Shown here: piece after piece, positions 1 to 7,980 of the stretch | How the letters are laid out: each line of letters opens with the position of its first letter | How positions within the stretch are numbered: the first letter of the stretch is position 1 | Source of the DNA: an uncultured bacterium | GTDB taxonomy: Bacteria > Verrucomicrobiota > Lentisphaeria > Victivallales > Victivallaceae | Direction of reading: 5' to 3' | DNA: 38,391 bases | Assembly: GCA_900551245.1 (NCBI GenBank) | Contig: URVC01000041.1 | Span: 1-38,391, forward strand | The notes under the pieces: generated by a model | Told to the model about the DNA's origin: nothing | Database searches by the model: none | The model's input: only the letters and a program-made list of their open reading frames with translations | Translations under genes and position numbers: made by a program

Positions 1-1326
1 CCGGCGAAGTGGGAGCAGAACACCCCTTCGTTTTCGCTGATCTCCGCCACCACCGACGGCGAACGTACTCCGAACCTCGTCACCCTCGCAATCGGCGTGC
101 TGGCCGCTCAGTTCGAAGGCGTGGTGCTCAACCCGGCTCCGGTTCCGGCCGCTTCCGGCGGCGTGAACGGCGGAATCTTCCGCAAGGCGAACGGCGGCGA
201 AGTCGCCCTGCTCTGGTCGCAGGGGCCGACCGGTTCGGTGCTCCTCGCCGCCCCGGTTCCGGAGCTGGAAACGGTCTCGCTGTACGGAGAACGCTCCTCG
301 CTCAAGCCGGTCAGCTCCCGCGCCGGAGTTCACACCTTCCTCGTGCCGCTGACCGACCGGCCGCTCTACCTTCACGCCGCCCGCGCCGGGATGCGGCTCA
401 TAGCCTCGCCGGTCGACGCGGTCAAAATTCTTCCCCAGCCGGACGGGAAAACCCGGGTGACTTTCACCCTGCTGAACCGCGGCAGTCGCGAATGGGATGC
501 CCGGATCAAAGCACCGGCCAACGGAGTCTTCCGGTCGGTTCCGGCGACGGCGACCCTCCGGATTGCCCCGAAGAAGCGGCGCAACCTCTCCTTTCTGCTC
601 GAGCCGGTGCGGCTGACGCAGGAACCGGAGTTTCACCTGCCGTTCACGGTCGAACTGCCCGACGGCGGAGAGTTCCGCTATTCGGTTTCGCTCCGCAACC
701 GCCCCTCCGTGCACATCGGCCGCCGGCCTTCGGCGCCGCTCAAGCTGAACCGGGTGGAACAGGCGGTGGTCGGCCGGCCGCCGAAACTCGCCTCACTGCA
801 GGAGGACTACTTCTGGGGCGGGCCGGAGGAACTCTCCGGCGAAGTACAGCTTTCCTGTGACGCCCGGGCGCTCTACCTCACCGTCAAGGTGCGCGACACC
901 AACCGGAAGGCGCCGGAGCCGTGGCCGGGCGTGGTCGGCAGCAGTCTCGAACTCTTCCTCGACCTCCGGACTCCGGAACAGGGACTCGGGGAGGCCCATT
1001 ACGGCAAGGGAGTGTATCAGCTGCTGATCCGGCCCGAACTGCCGGGCGTCGGAGCGGCGCTCTGGAGTCCGCAGCTGCCGGATGCGGCACAGCGCGGCGC
1101 CGCCGTGACCGGAGAAACGACCCGGGAGGGGTACATCGTCCGGCTCACACTGCCGTGGCGGGCGTTTGGACTGCAACGAGTTCCGGAAAGTTTCGGCTTC
1201 GACCTCGGGCTGAACGGAGTGTTTCCGGATCAGGCGAAACGAAAGACCCAGCTGATGCTCTTCGGCACGGCGCAGAATTTCCGCAGTGCCGCCGATTTCG
1301 GCAGGGTATACACCAGCGATAACTGA
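1..1326 (+). CDS. 3' part of a multi-domain glycosidase-like protein with C-terminal CBM9-like domain (5' end outside window)
   Basis: The reading frame is open from base 1, so the window starts inside the gene and only the last 441 residues are seen. The first residues resemble the end of a clan GH-A barrel followed by a small beta-sandwich, as in the glycosidase at 4535. After another sandwich, the last 180 residues or so look like a CBM9/DOMON-type domain, with alternating strands, a GSSLELFLDLR stretch and a TREGYIVRLTLPWRAFG stretch typical of this fold. No catalytic glutamates are visible, so the enzyme family cannot be named. The gene ends 8 bases before the fucosidase gene, so the two are probably co-transcribed. 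By analogy with the similar tails at 4535 and 17211 it is likely a secreted polysaccharide-acting protein. That is inference. Confidence 0.7.
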   Translation, partial: PAKWEQNTPSFSLISATTDGERTPNLVTLAIGVLAAQFEGVVLNPAPVPAASGGVNGGIFRKANGGEVALLWSQGPTGSVLLAAPVPELETVSLYGERSSLKPVSSRAGVHTFLVPLTDRPLYLHAARAGMRLIASPVDAVKILPQPDGKTRVTFTLLNRGSREWDARIKAPANGVFRSVPATATLRIAPKKRRNLSFLLEPVRLTQEPEFHLPFTVELPDGGEFRYSVSLRNRPSVHIGRRPSAPLKLNRVEQAVVGRPPKLASLQEDYFWGGPEELSGEVQLSCDARALYLTVKVRDTNRKAPEPWPGVVGSSLELFLDLRTPEQGLGEAHYGKGVYQLLIRPELPGVGAALWSPQLPDAAQRGAAVTGETTREGYIVRLTLPWRAFGLQRVPESFGFDLGLNGVFPDQAKRKTQLMLFGTAQNFRSAADFGRVYTSDN

Positions 1327-1334
1327 GAGACAAT

Positions 1335-2567
1335 ATGCAACATTTTCACGACGGCCGCGACTGGTTTTTCGAGCGGCGGCTGGGACTATTTCTTCACTGG
1401 GGGCTGTACGCGATTCACGGGCTCCACGAACAGGAGCAGCAGCGCTACGGCGTTCCGGCCGAAGAGTATGAGAAGCTGACCGCCGAATTCCATCCGCGCC
1501 GTTTCGACCCGGAGCAATGGCTCGACCTCGCCGAAGAGGCGGGCATGGAGTATCTGGTGCTGACCACCAAGCACCACGACGGTTTCTGCCTGTGGCCGAG
1601 CCGGGAGACCGGCTTTCACGTCGGGAACACCCCGTACCGGCAGGACATCGTCCGGCAGGTGGCGGAGGCCTGCGCCCGGCGCGGGATGCCGCTGGAGTTC
1701 TACTACTCGGTGGTGGACTGGCACCAGGAGAACTATCCGAACCTCGGCCGCCATCATGAGATCCGGACCGATCCCGCCCGGCACGACTGGAACCGCTACC
1801 TCGACTACCTCAAGCGGCAGATCACCGAACTCTGCACGCAGTACGGTCCCGTCGCCGGGATCTGGTGGGATATGAATGTGCCGCAGGCCGAAGCGCCGGA
1901 GGTGCACGAGCTGATCCGTCGCCTTCAGCCGGGAGCGGTGATCAACAACCGCGGATTCGGTCCGGGCGACTATTCGACGCCGGAACGGGATTTCGACCCG
2001 GAGAACGCCAACCGCGGCGAGGTCGCGTTCACGCGTCCGACCGAGGCGTGCCAGTCGATCGGATTCAACAGCTGGGGCTTCCGGCGGGATGAAGACTACT
2101 ACAGCATCCTCTACTTCCTGCGCGCCATCGACACCAATCTGGCGCGCGGCGGCAACTACCTTTTAAACGTCGGGCCGGACGCCGACGGCGTGATTCCGGA
2201 GCCGGGGCGGAAGATTCTGCGCGGCGTGGGGGCGTGGTACAAACGGGTCCGGGAGTCCTTTGCCGAGCCGCTTCCGGGGCTGACGGCGGATCCCGCCCTG
2301 CTCGCCACACGGCGGGGCAATGCCATTTACCTCCACTGCCCGCGCGGCCTTTCCGGCAGTGCGCTCTCGCTTCACCCGTTGAAACAGCCTCCAACCCGGG
2401 TGACGCTGCTGAACACCGGCGAACCCGTGGCGTGGACTCTGGAGCCGCTGATCTACTACCGCGACCGCGGTGCGGAACTGCGTCTGCGCCGAATCGACGC
2501 CGACGCGCTCAACAACACGGTTCCGGTCTTCAAGCTGGAATTCGACCGCCCGCCGGAACTTGGCTGA
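1335..2567 (+). CDS. GH29 alpha-L-fucosidase, probably cytoplasmic
   Basis: This 410-residue protein matches the GH29 pattern. It has an N-terminal FFLHWG-like stretch (LFLHWGLYAIHG, near residue 20), the KHHDGF motif at residues 79-84, and a GIWWDMN segment whose Asp179 sits where the GH29 nucleophile is expected. The barrel is followed by a short C-terminal beta region (about residues 315-410). GH29 enzymes release terminal alpha-linked L-fucose with retention. There is no signal peptide, so it probably acts in the cytoplasm on imported oligosaccharides. The ATG at 1335 is preceded by a weak GAGAGA Shine-Dalgarno and lies 8 bases after the previous stop, which suggests an operon. It could be specific for a related 6-deoxy sugar. 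The family call is firm and the substrate linkage is unknown. Confidence 0.88.
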   Translation: MQHFHDGRDWFFERRLGLFLHWGLYAIHGLHEQEQQRYGVPAEEYEKLTAEFHPRRFDPEQWLDLAEEAGMEYLVLTTKHHDGFCLWPSRETGFHVGNTPYRQDIVRQVAEACARRGMPLEFYYSVVDWHQENYPNLGRHHEIRTDPARHDWNRYLDYLKRQITELCTQYGPVAGIWWDMNVPQAEAPEVHELIRRLQPGAVINNRGFGPGDYSTPERDFDPENANRGEVAFTRPTEACQSIGFNSWGFRRDEDYYSILYFLRAIDTNLARGGNYLLNVGPDADGVIPEPGRKILRGVGAWYKRVRESFAEPLPGLTADPALLATRRGNAIYLHCPRGLSGSALSLHPLKQPPTRVTLLNTGEPVAWTLEPLIYYRDRGAELRLRRIDADALNNTVPVFKLEFDRPPELG

Positions 2568-2577
2568 ACGCTCCGTC

Positions 2578-2607
2578 GAACTCCGGAATCCGCGGCGGGC
2601 GGAGTTC
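2578..2607. repeat. Perfect 8-bp inverted repeat between convergent genes
   Basis: GAACTCCG at 2578-2585 is repeated as CGGAGTTC at 2600-2607, with a 14-base loop that contains a CCGCGG palindrome. It fills the gap between the convergent fucosidase and AraC genes and overlaps the AraC stop codon. Its position suits a bidirectional transcription-ending hairpin, but neither side has a clear T tract, so the role is uncertain. Confidence 0.4.
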
Positions 2608-3439
2608 ACTCCTTCGTTGCGCCGCCCTGCCCCCGGGTGATCCTGCGGTAGGCGGCGGGCGGCATCTGCATCACCCGCCCGAATACCTTCGTAAAGTGGA
2701 AACGGTCGGAAAATCCGGCGGCCTCAGCAATCTCGTCGATGGAGTGCGTGCTGTAATGGAGCTCTCCGGCCGCATATTCCACGCTCTTGCGCAACCGGAA
2801 CTGCTGCGGCGTCTCCCCGGTCTTCTCCCGGAACAGCCGGATGAAACTGTTCCGGGAAAGCCCCGCCCGCTCCGCGAGTTCGGTATTGGAGTATTTCTCC
2901 CGCAAATTGCCTTCGATAAGCTCGCAGATCGCCTCCACCCGGTGATCCGGTATCGTATCCAGCCGGAACAGTTCCGGCGGCAGCCGGCTCATCGCCAAAC
3001 CGATGATCGCATAGGCCAGCAGGGTGCGCCGCTGCGTATTCCGCCAGTCCTGCCCGGTCGCGATGCAGTCGTCGATCAGCTGCCGCAACTGCGGCTCAAG
3101 CGGCAGTTCGAAATGCTGTTCCGGGCTGGTGATGTGGTCGTAGATCCGGAAGTGGATGTAGAAGTGCGAAATCGGCTGTTTCGAATAGGTGAAAAACGAA
3201 CAGCCCCGGGGGAAAATGTAGACCCGGTCGGTCAGAAACGGCTGCGCCGCCTCCCCCGTCAAATAGAAGTACCCGCCCGGCGTGGGGTTGCAGTAGAAAT
3301 ACCACTCCGCCGGCAGAAAATGCGCCCGGTCCCACGGATAGAGCGATTCCCGGTAATGGCAGCGGGTAATGCGCAGCATGCTGTTGAGCACTTCGATCTT
3401 TTCCGCACTGAAATTTTTACTGATAGTTCTTTTTGACAT
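2606..3439 (-). CDS. AraC-family transcriptional regulator (AraC1)
   Basis: This 277-residue protein has an N-terminal cupin-like sensor domain (about residues 20-100), a helical linker, and a C-terminal double helix-turn-helix of AraC/XylS type (about residues 170-270). The first helix-turn-helix contains NTELAERAGLSRNSFIRLFRE and the second DEIAEAAGFSDRFHFTKVF. The start at 3439 is preferred over an ATG 11 codons upstream because GGAGA lies about 9 bases before it. The gene is divergent from prepilin-like gene 1 and is convergent with the fucosidase. It probably controls the 3653-10221 operon in response to a sugar. The effector is unknown. The family call is firm and the target is inferred from position. 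Confidence 0.9.
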   Translation of the reverse strand: MSKRTISKNFSAEKIEVLNSMLRITRCHYRESLYPWDRAHFLPAEWYFYCNPTPGGYFYLTGEAAQPFLTDRVYIFPRGCSFFTYSKQPISHFYIHFRIYDHITSPEQHFELPLEPQLRQLIDDCIATGQDWRNTQRRTLLAYAIIGLAMSRLPPELFRLDTIPDHRVEAICELIEGNLREKYSNTELAERAGLSRNSFIRLFREKTGETPQQFRLRKSVEYAAGELHYSTHSIDEIAEAAGFSDRFHFTKVFGRVMQMPPAAYRRITRGQGGATKE

Positions 3440-3481
3440 AGATTTGCTTCTCCATACCATACCGGCCCGCACATTTTCATC

Positions 3482-3518
3482 CTATAATATATCATAGTTC
3501 TAGAAAAGAAAAAAACAA
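3482..3518 (-). promoter_or_regulatory. Candidate promoter of AraC1 with a near-palindromic -10 region
   Basis: On the minus strand a TATGAT box (3491-3496) lies 16 bases from a weak TTGTTT (3513-3518). The box is part of an almost perfect palindrome, CTATAATATATCATAG at 3482-3497 (14 of 16 positions symmetric). The palindrome also contains a forward TATAAT at 3483-3488, but that has no recognisable -35 box. It may serve as overlapping -10 elements or as a protein site. This is a weak call. Confidence 0.35.
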
Positions 3519-3566
3519 GAAGGGAAAGGATGTTCCTCATCCATTCATGTGCTTTTAAGACACAGA

Positions 3567-3608
3567 CGGGGGAGTTCCGGCCCGGCAGACGCCGGAATCA
3601 CGCCCCCG
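3567..3608 (+). other. GC-rich hairpin upstream of prepilin-like gene 1
   Basis: Inner arms TTCCGGC (3575-3581) and GCCGGAA (3591-3597) pair perfectly around a 9-base loop. Outer arms CGGGGG (3567-3572) and CCCCCG (3603-3608) extend the stem with an internal bulge. No T tract follows, so this is not an ordinary intrinsic terminator. It lies 45 bases before the prepilin-like start codon and would fall in the leader RNA, where it could stabilise the message or act in regulation. The function is inferred only from position. Confidence 0.4.
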
Positions 3609-3652
3609 GTCCCGTTCGAACTTCAATTTTCTCAAGCTTGGGAGCATGACAG

Positions 3653-4498
3653 ATGAAACAGCAGAGTTCCGTATTTCCGGCGTCGCATTCCGTCGCGGCC
3701 GATTCCCCGTCGTTCCGCGCGAAACGGAGTAATTTTACTTTGATCGAACTCCTGATCGTAATCGCGATCATCGCCATCCTCGCCGGGATTCTGCTGCCCG
3801 CTCTGAACCGCGCCCGGGAGCGCGCCTACTCGATCCATTGCGTCAACAACCTCAAGCAGATCGGGCTGGGGCTGGCCCAGTACACCGGCGATTTCACCTT
3901 CTTCCCCTGGCCGCAAGACGCCACCCAGACCCTGCCGGGGACTACGGAGAAAGGACGCTGGTGGAATCTGCTGACCGGCCTCTCCGATTCCGGCGTCAGA
4001 ATCGGCAGCTCCTATCTGCCGATCGACCGGCAGCACAGCTCCGTAAACGGCAGTTATCTCGGTCTGCGCTGTCCCAAACACGCCGAACAGCGAACGGAAA
4101 ACGGCGGCCCTCTTCCGAGCCACTATATCGTCGTCGGTTCCAGCTCCACCTTGTGGTATGCCGACGGCGCCGTCGGCATCACCGGTCCACTGAAGGTCGG
4201 TCCGGCCGGCGTCGTCTCCCCGGAACGGGTGAAGAAACCCGCCGCAAAAGTCGGCGTCATCGAATATCAGGCGGATCGAAATGAAGCCGGACTGGGCGTC
4301 ATCACCGACGGGCGCTATCTCTTCAACTCCTCCAGCACCTCCAATCTGGTCGGTCCGGTCCATGAACGGAACACGGGGGCCCTCTACGTGGATGGACACG
4401 CAGGGATGCTCGACGCGGTATCCGAACTCAACGCCGCCGGCGGCAGCCGGGAGGTCGAGATCTGGAAGAAATACTTCGCCACCAACATCAATGAATAG
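3653..4498 (+). CDS. Prepilin-like protein 1 with H-X9-DG C-terminal motif
   Basis: The 281-residue protein has a 27-residue basic leader, then the type IV prepilin/pseudopilin helix FTLIELLIVIAIIAILAG (Phe28, Glu32), then RARERAYSIHCVNNLKQIG, which is shared with the other three paralogs here. The C-terminal part has His followed nine residues later by AspGly (HERNTGALYVDG), the prepilin-associated H-X9-DG motif. The residue before the expected cleavage site is Asn, not the usual Gly. GGAG at 3641-3644 supports the start. It lies 36 bases before a secreted glycosidase gene and is probably its co-transcribed partner. The family role is assembly or export at the cell envelope through type II/IV pilus-like machinery. 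The exact role in Lentisphaerota is not established. Confidence 0.88.
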   Translation: MKQQSSVFPASHSVAADSPSFRAKRSNFTLIELLIVIAIIAILAGILLPALNRARERAYSIHCVNNLKQIGLGLAQYTGDFTFFPWPQDATQTLPGTTEKGRWWNLLTGLSDSGVRIGSSYLPIDRQHSSVNGSYLGLRCPKHAEQRTENGGPLPSHYIVVGSSSTLWYADGAVGITGPLKVGPAGVVSPERVKKPAAKVGVIEYQADRNEAGLGVITDGRYLFNSSSTSNLVGPVHERNTGALYVDGHAGMLDAVSELNAAGGSREVEIWKKYFATNINE

Positions 4499-4534
4499 CC
4501 GGGCAGCGCTCCCGCACAAGAAAGGAACTTCTCC

Positions 4535-7500
4535 ATGAAATCATTGCCCGTTACCCTCTGCTCCGCGCTGGCTCTCCTCGCCTGCGGCGGAGAGCCGGTC
4601 AACCTCAATTCGCACATGGAACTGGGCGAACCCGGGCGCGGTGTGCCGGGATATTTTCTCGACGTCAACCGCGCCGCGATCGACACGGTCCGGGCGGCCC
4701 CGGACCGGCTCTACACGCCGCGCACCGTTTCCGGGGGAAATCCCGGCCAGTGCCTGATGATCCCCGGCTATCGGGGCGTTTCCCACTACCAGCTGGAACT
4801 TGCCGACATTCTGCTCACCCGCGACGGCGAAGTGGAGATCTCCTTCGACGCCAAGGTCGGTCCGGATGAAGGCGGCACACTGCACAAGCTGAGCTCGTTC
4901 ACGATCGACTTCCGCCTTTTCCCCGACAACGACCGCGACTCCTATTACCCGATGCTGAAGTCGTTCTCCTTCCGCCCGACCACCGAATGGCAGCGATTCT
5001 CCCGCCGCTTTCCGGTGAAAGCCTACACCAACTACTACAACATCTGGGTGATGCCCTCCGCGGTGAAGAGCGGCGGAACGCTCAACAGCCTCTACCTTGA
5101 CAACGTCCAGCTGCGCTACGTCGACGGCAGAAAAACCGGCGAGCCGGAAGAGTACTGCGTGATTCCGGACCGGGATGACCAGCTCTACCGCCGCGGCGAC
5201 ACGGTCCGTTTCGCCGTGCGGGCGCGCCTCGCGGATGCGGCGGATTCGCTCGATGCGGAACTTGCGGTACTGCGGGACTACAACAACAGCGAACTTGCCG
5301 CGCTCCCGCTCCGGCTGACCCGGAGAGCGGACGGCACCTGGACCGGAAGCGCCTCCTGGAAGGCCGGGGAATACGGCTCCTTCACCACGGTTCTTCGCCG
5401 GAAGGGGAAACCGCTCCGCGGCATCAACACCAGCATTCAGGTGCTTCACCCGGCCGTCACGCATCCATTCGGCTCCTTCGGCTGGGGAATCGGGGTCAAC
5501 GACGAGGCGCTCTGCCCGATCGGCCGCGCCGAGCGGGAGGGGCAGGAGAATTACAGCATCCGTCACTCCAGCTTCGAGCGGGAGTACCGGCTGTTGAAGG
5601 AATCCGGCGTCAACCTGTTCCGGGTCTGGGGCCGGTGGCGCCTGATCGAGCCGGAAAAAAACGAGTTCACGTCAAAGATCATCGGCCTGCAGATGGATAT
5701 GCTCAAAAAGTATCAGATCGAACCGCTCTTCTGTCTGGTCGGCAACTTCACCGTCCACGGCGGCCAGGAAACGCTGGACCGTTACCGGACGAAGAGCATC
5801 CGCGGTTCGCAGCTGCCGATGTATCTCTATGAATATTTCTACCAGGCGCCCGGCCGGAAGATGGGCTCGGTACTGCCGCCGATGGAAATTTACGACCGGT
5901 ATCTGCAATTTGTCTGGAAGAACTGGGGCGGTCAGGTCCGCTGCTGGGAGATGTCCAACGAACCCGGCATCTTCGGCATGCCGGCGAAGAACTACATCGA
6001 CTACCTGAAACACACCTGGAAGTTCCTCAAACAGCGCCGCCCGGATTCCATTCTGCTCGGGAACGGGGTGACCGGCGACTTCGGCATGAACGTCGTCAAG
6101 TGGTGCGAACAGCTCAACGCCGCCGATCCGAACTACGTCGACTACCTCGACGCCGTCGCCTTCCACCCCTACGCCTGCGGTCTGGACTACATCAACGGCG
6201 CGCTCAACCTCTACGCGCAGTGTGTGAAGAACATCCAATCGACGCTGGCGAAACCGCGACCGCTGTGGAACACGGAGTGCTACTATCTGCCCACGGCGCG
6301 CCGCCGGCAGATCAACTACAGCCGGGAGTTCTCCCGCTACTCTTCGAATGAGCTTCAGCGGCACTTCCTCGACGGCTTCTTCCACGGGGTCAAAGCGTCG
6401 CCTTCTCCGTGCGCCTCCTCCTTCTTCCAGCGGGCGGACCGGATTGTGAATCTGGTGCCGATGACCGAACTTGCGGCGGCGATGAACGCGCTCTCCTTCC
6501 TGCTGACCGGCATGGAGACCCTCGCCCCGGTCGATCTCGGTTCGCAGATCCGCGCCGGAATCTTCACCGACAAATCCGGCACCAGAGCGCTGGGATTCCT
6601 CTACGACCTGCGCCCCTCGGGAAGCAGGTGGACCCCCGGACCGGGCCGCGCCCGGGTGCTCGATCTCTACGGAAACGAACGCTCCGGCCGCACTCACGAG
6701 CTCTCCTTTGAACCGTATTTCCTCACCGGCACGCCGGCGGAGGTGAAAACGATGCTGGCAGGTTCGACCTTCCAGGTGGAGAACCCGGTGGAGCTCTACG
6801 GACGCCGGTGCGGCGACCGCCTGTTCCTCGAAGCGCGCAACCGGACGGGGATTCCGGGGATCGTCGAGGGACGTATCGGCGACCTGCCGACCCGCTTCTC
6901 CTTCGGCAAAGAGGAGTTTTCCCTCATCGAGCTTCCCGCGGAGAAGGCGGTTCCCGCCAACGTCCATCTGGTGCCGGAGACGCCCGCCCACACCCTGCCG
7001 GCCACGGTGACCCTCTCCCGGGGGACCCGCGCCGACCTTTCGCTGGAAAACGGCTGCCTGAAGATCGTTCTGGAGGTGGCCGATCCTCAGCGGAAAGCGG
7101 CGAAAGGCCATGCGCTCTGGGAGGGCTCCGCGGTGGAACTCTTTCTGGACCCCGCCCCGTTCCGCCACCTCGACCGCAATGAGATCAAGCCGTGGCAGTA
7201 CGCGTTTGCGGTCCGCCCCTCCACGACCGGCGTAACCGTGTACGCCAGCCGGAATCCGGCCACCGCCGCCACCCGGAAGGTGACCGAGACCGACACCGGC
7301 TACAAAATGGAGATTCTCCTCCCCCTCGCGGAACTTCCCGCCTCCTCCATCTACGGGCTCGACATCGAGATCGACCGCGTCGGAGAAAAGCAGAAGGAGT
7401 CGCTCGGCAGTGATCCCGGCAACTCCTACCGCCGCCGCCTGCACTATCACCTGATCCGGCTCCCCGGCGGCGAACTGCCGCCGAACGGGGATTTCGCACG

Positions 7501-7975
7501 CGCATCGTTCGGCGACCCGGCGAACTGGTGCTACCCGGTTCCCTCCGGCACCCGCGTCGACTGCGCCCCGGAGTACGGCAGAAACGGCAACGGCCTGCGC
7601 ATCCAGACGACGAAACCTGTCCCGGAAAAGGTGACCATCACCCAGACCGTGCCGGTCGAGCCGGGGAAATACGCCCGCGGCACCTTGCAGGTTCTGGCAC
7701 GGTTTGAACAGGTGCAGACCACCGGCAGAGGGCGCGGCCGCCACGGTGTCATCCTGGCGGTCAACAGCGGCCGCAAGCGCAGTTCCTTCTCCGAAGACAA
7801 GCTCAAATCCGATCTCACCGGAACCGCCGGATGGACCCTCTACCAGCTCGATTTCCCGATTCCGGCCGACGCCGGGACGCTGAAACCGGAAATCGGCTTT
7901 GGTCCGGCGACGACCGGTTCCCTTTCGGTGGACTCCGTGCGGCTCCAGCTGTTCCCGGCGGAGAAGAAAGAGTAG
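4535..7975 (+). CDS. Secreted clan GH-A glycoside hydrolase with flanking sandwich domains and CBM9-like domain
   Basis: This 1146-residue protein begins with a hydrophobic signal whose LLAC sequence (Cys17) could be a lipoprotein site. The apparent domain order is a CBM4/9-like jelly roll (about 22-195), an Ig-like domain (205-310), a TIM barrel (about 315-640), a beta-sandwich (640-810), a CBM9-like domain (about 820-960), and a second CBM-like sandwich starting at NGDF (about 970-1146). In the barrel, WEMSNEP gives Glu476 as acid/base and LWNTECYY gives Glu581 as nucleophile, as in retaining clan GH-A enzymes of the GH39/GH5 kind. The exact family and substrate cannot be fixed by eye. AAGGA about 9 bases before the ATG supports the start. 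It sits between its prepilin-like partner and a GH106-like gene 5 bases downstream. Confidence 0.82.
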   Translation: MKSLPVTLCSALALLACGGEPVNLNSHMELGEPGRGVPGYFLDVNRAAIDTVRAAPDRLYTPRTVSGGNPGQCLMIPGYRGVSHYQLELADILLTRDGEVEISFDAKVGPDEGGTLHKLSSFTIDFRLFPDNDRDSYYPMLKSFSFRPTTEWQRFSRRFPVKAYTNYYNIWVMPSAVKSGGTLNSLYLDNVQLRYVDGRKTGEPEEYCVIPDRDDQLYRRGDTVRFAVRARLADAADSLDAELAVLRDYNNSELAALPLRLTRRADGTWTGSASWKAGEYGSFTTVLRRKGKPLRGINTSIQVLHPAVTHPFGSFGWGIGVNDEALCPIGRAEREGQENYSIRHSSFEREYRLLKESGVNLFRVWGRWRLIEPEKNEFTSKIIGLQMDMLKKYQIEPLFCLVGNFTVHGGQETLDRYRTKSIRGSQLPMYLYEYFYQAPGRKMGSVLPPMEIYDRYLQFVWKNWGGQVRCWEMSNEPGIFGMPAKNYIDYLKHTWKFLKQRRPDSILLGNGVTGDFGMNVVKWCEQLNAADPNYVDYLDAVAFHPYACGLDYINGALNLYAQCVKNIQSTLAKPRPLWNTECYYLPTARRRQINYSREFSRYSSNELQRHFLDGFFHGVKASPSPCASSFFQRADRIVNLVPMTELAAAMNALSFLLTGMETLAPVDLGSQIRAGIFTDKSGTRALGFLYDLRPSGSRWTPGPGRARVLDLYGNERSGRTHELSFEPYFLTGTPAEVKTMLAGSTFQVENPVELYGRRCGDRLFLEARNRTGIPGIVEGRIGDLPTRFSFGKEEFSLIELPAEKAVPANVHLVPETPAHTLPATVTLSRGTRADLSLENGCLKIVLEVADPQRKAAKGHALWEGSAVELFLDPAPFRHLDRNEIKPWQYAFAVRPSTTGVTVYASRNPATAATRKVTETDTGYKMEILLPLAELPASSIYGLDIEIDRVGEKQKESLGSDPGNSYRRRLHYHLIRLPGGELPPNGDFARASFGDPANWCYPVPSGTRVDCAPEYGRNGNGLRIQTTKPVPEKVTITQTVPVEPGKYARGTLQVLARFEQVQTTGRGRGRHGVILAVNSGRKRSSFSEDKLKSDLTGTAGWTLYQLDFPIPADAGTLKPEIGFGPATTGSLSVDSVRLQLFPAEKKE

Positions 7976-7980
7976 CCCCC

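Noticed and set aside
3483..3488. Forward TATAAT as the promoter of prepilin-like gene 1
   Set aside because: No -35-like sequence at 16-18 bases upstream (GC-rich ACCGGCCCGC there), so the forward promoter of this operon remains unknown.
7831..7980. 50-codon 5' extension of the GH106-like gene
   Set aside because: Lies inside the preceding gene in another frame. The start at 7981 fits the gene border and the family N-terminus.
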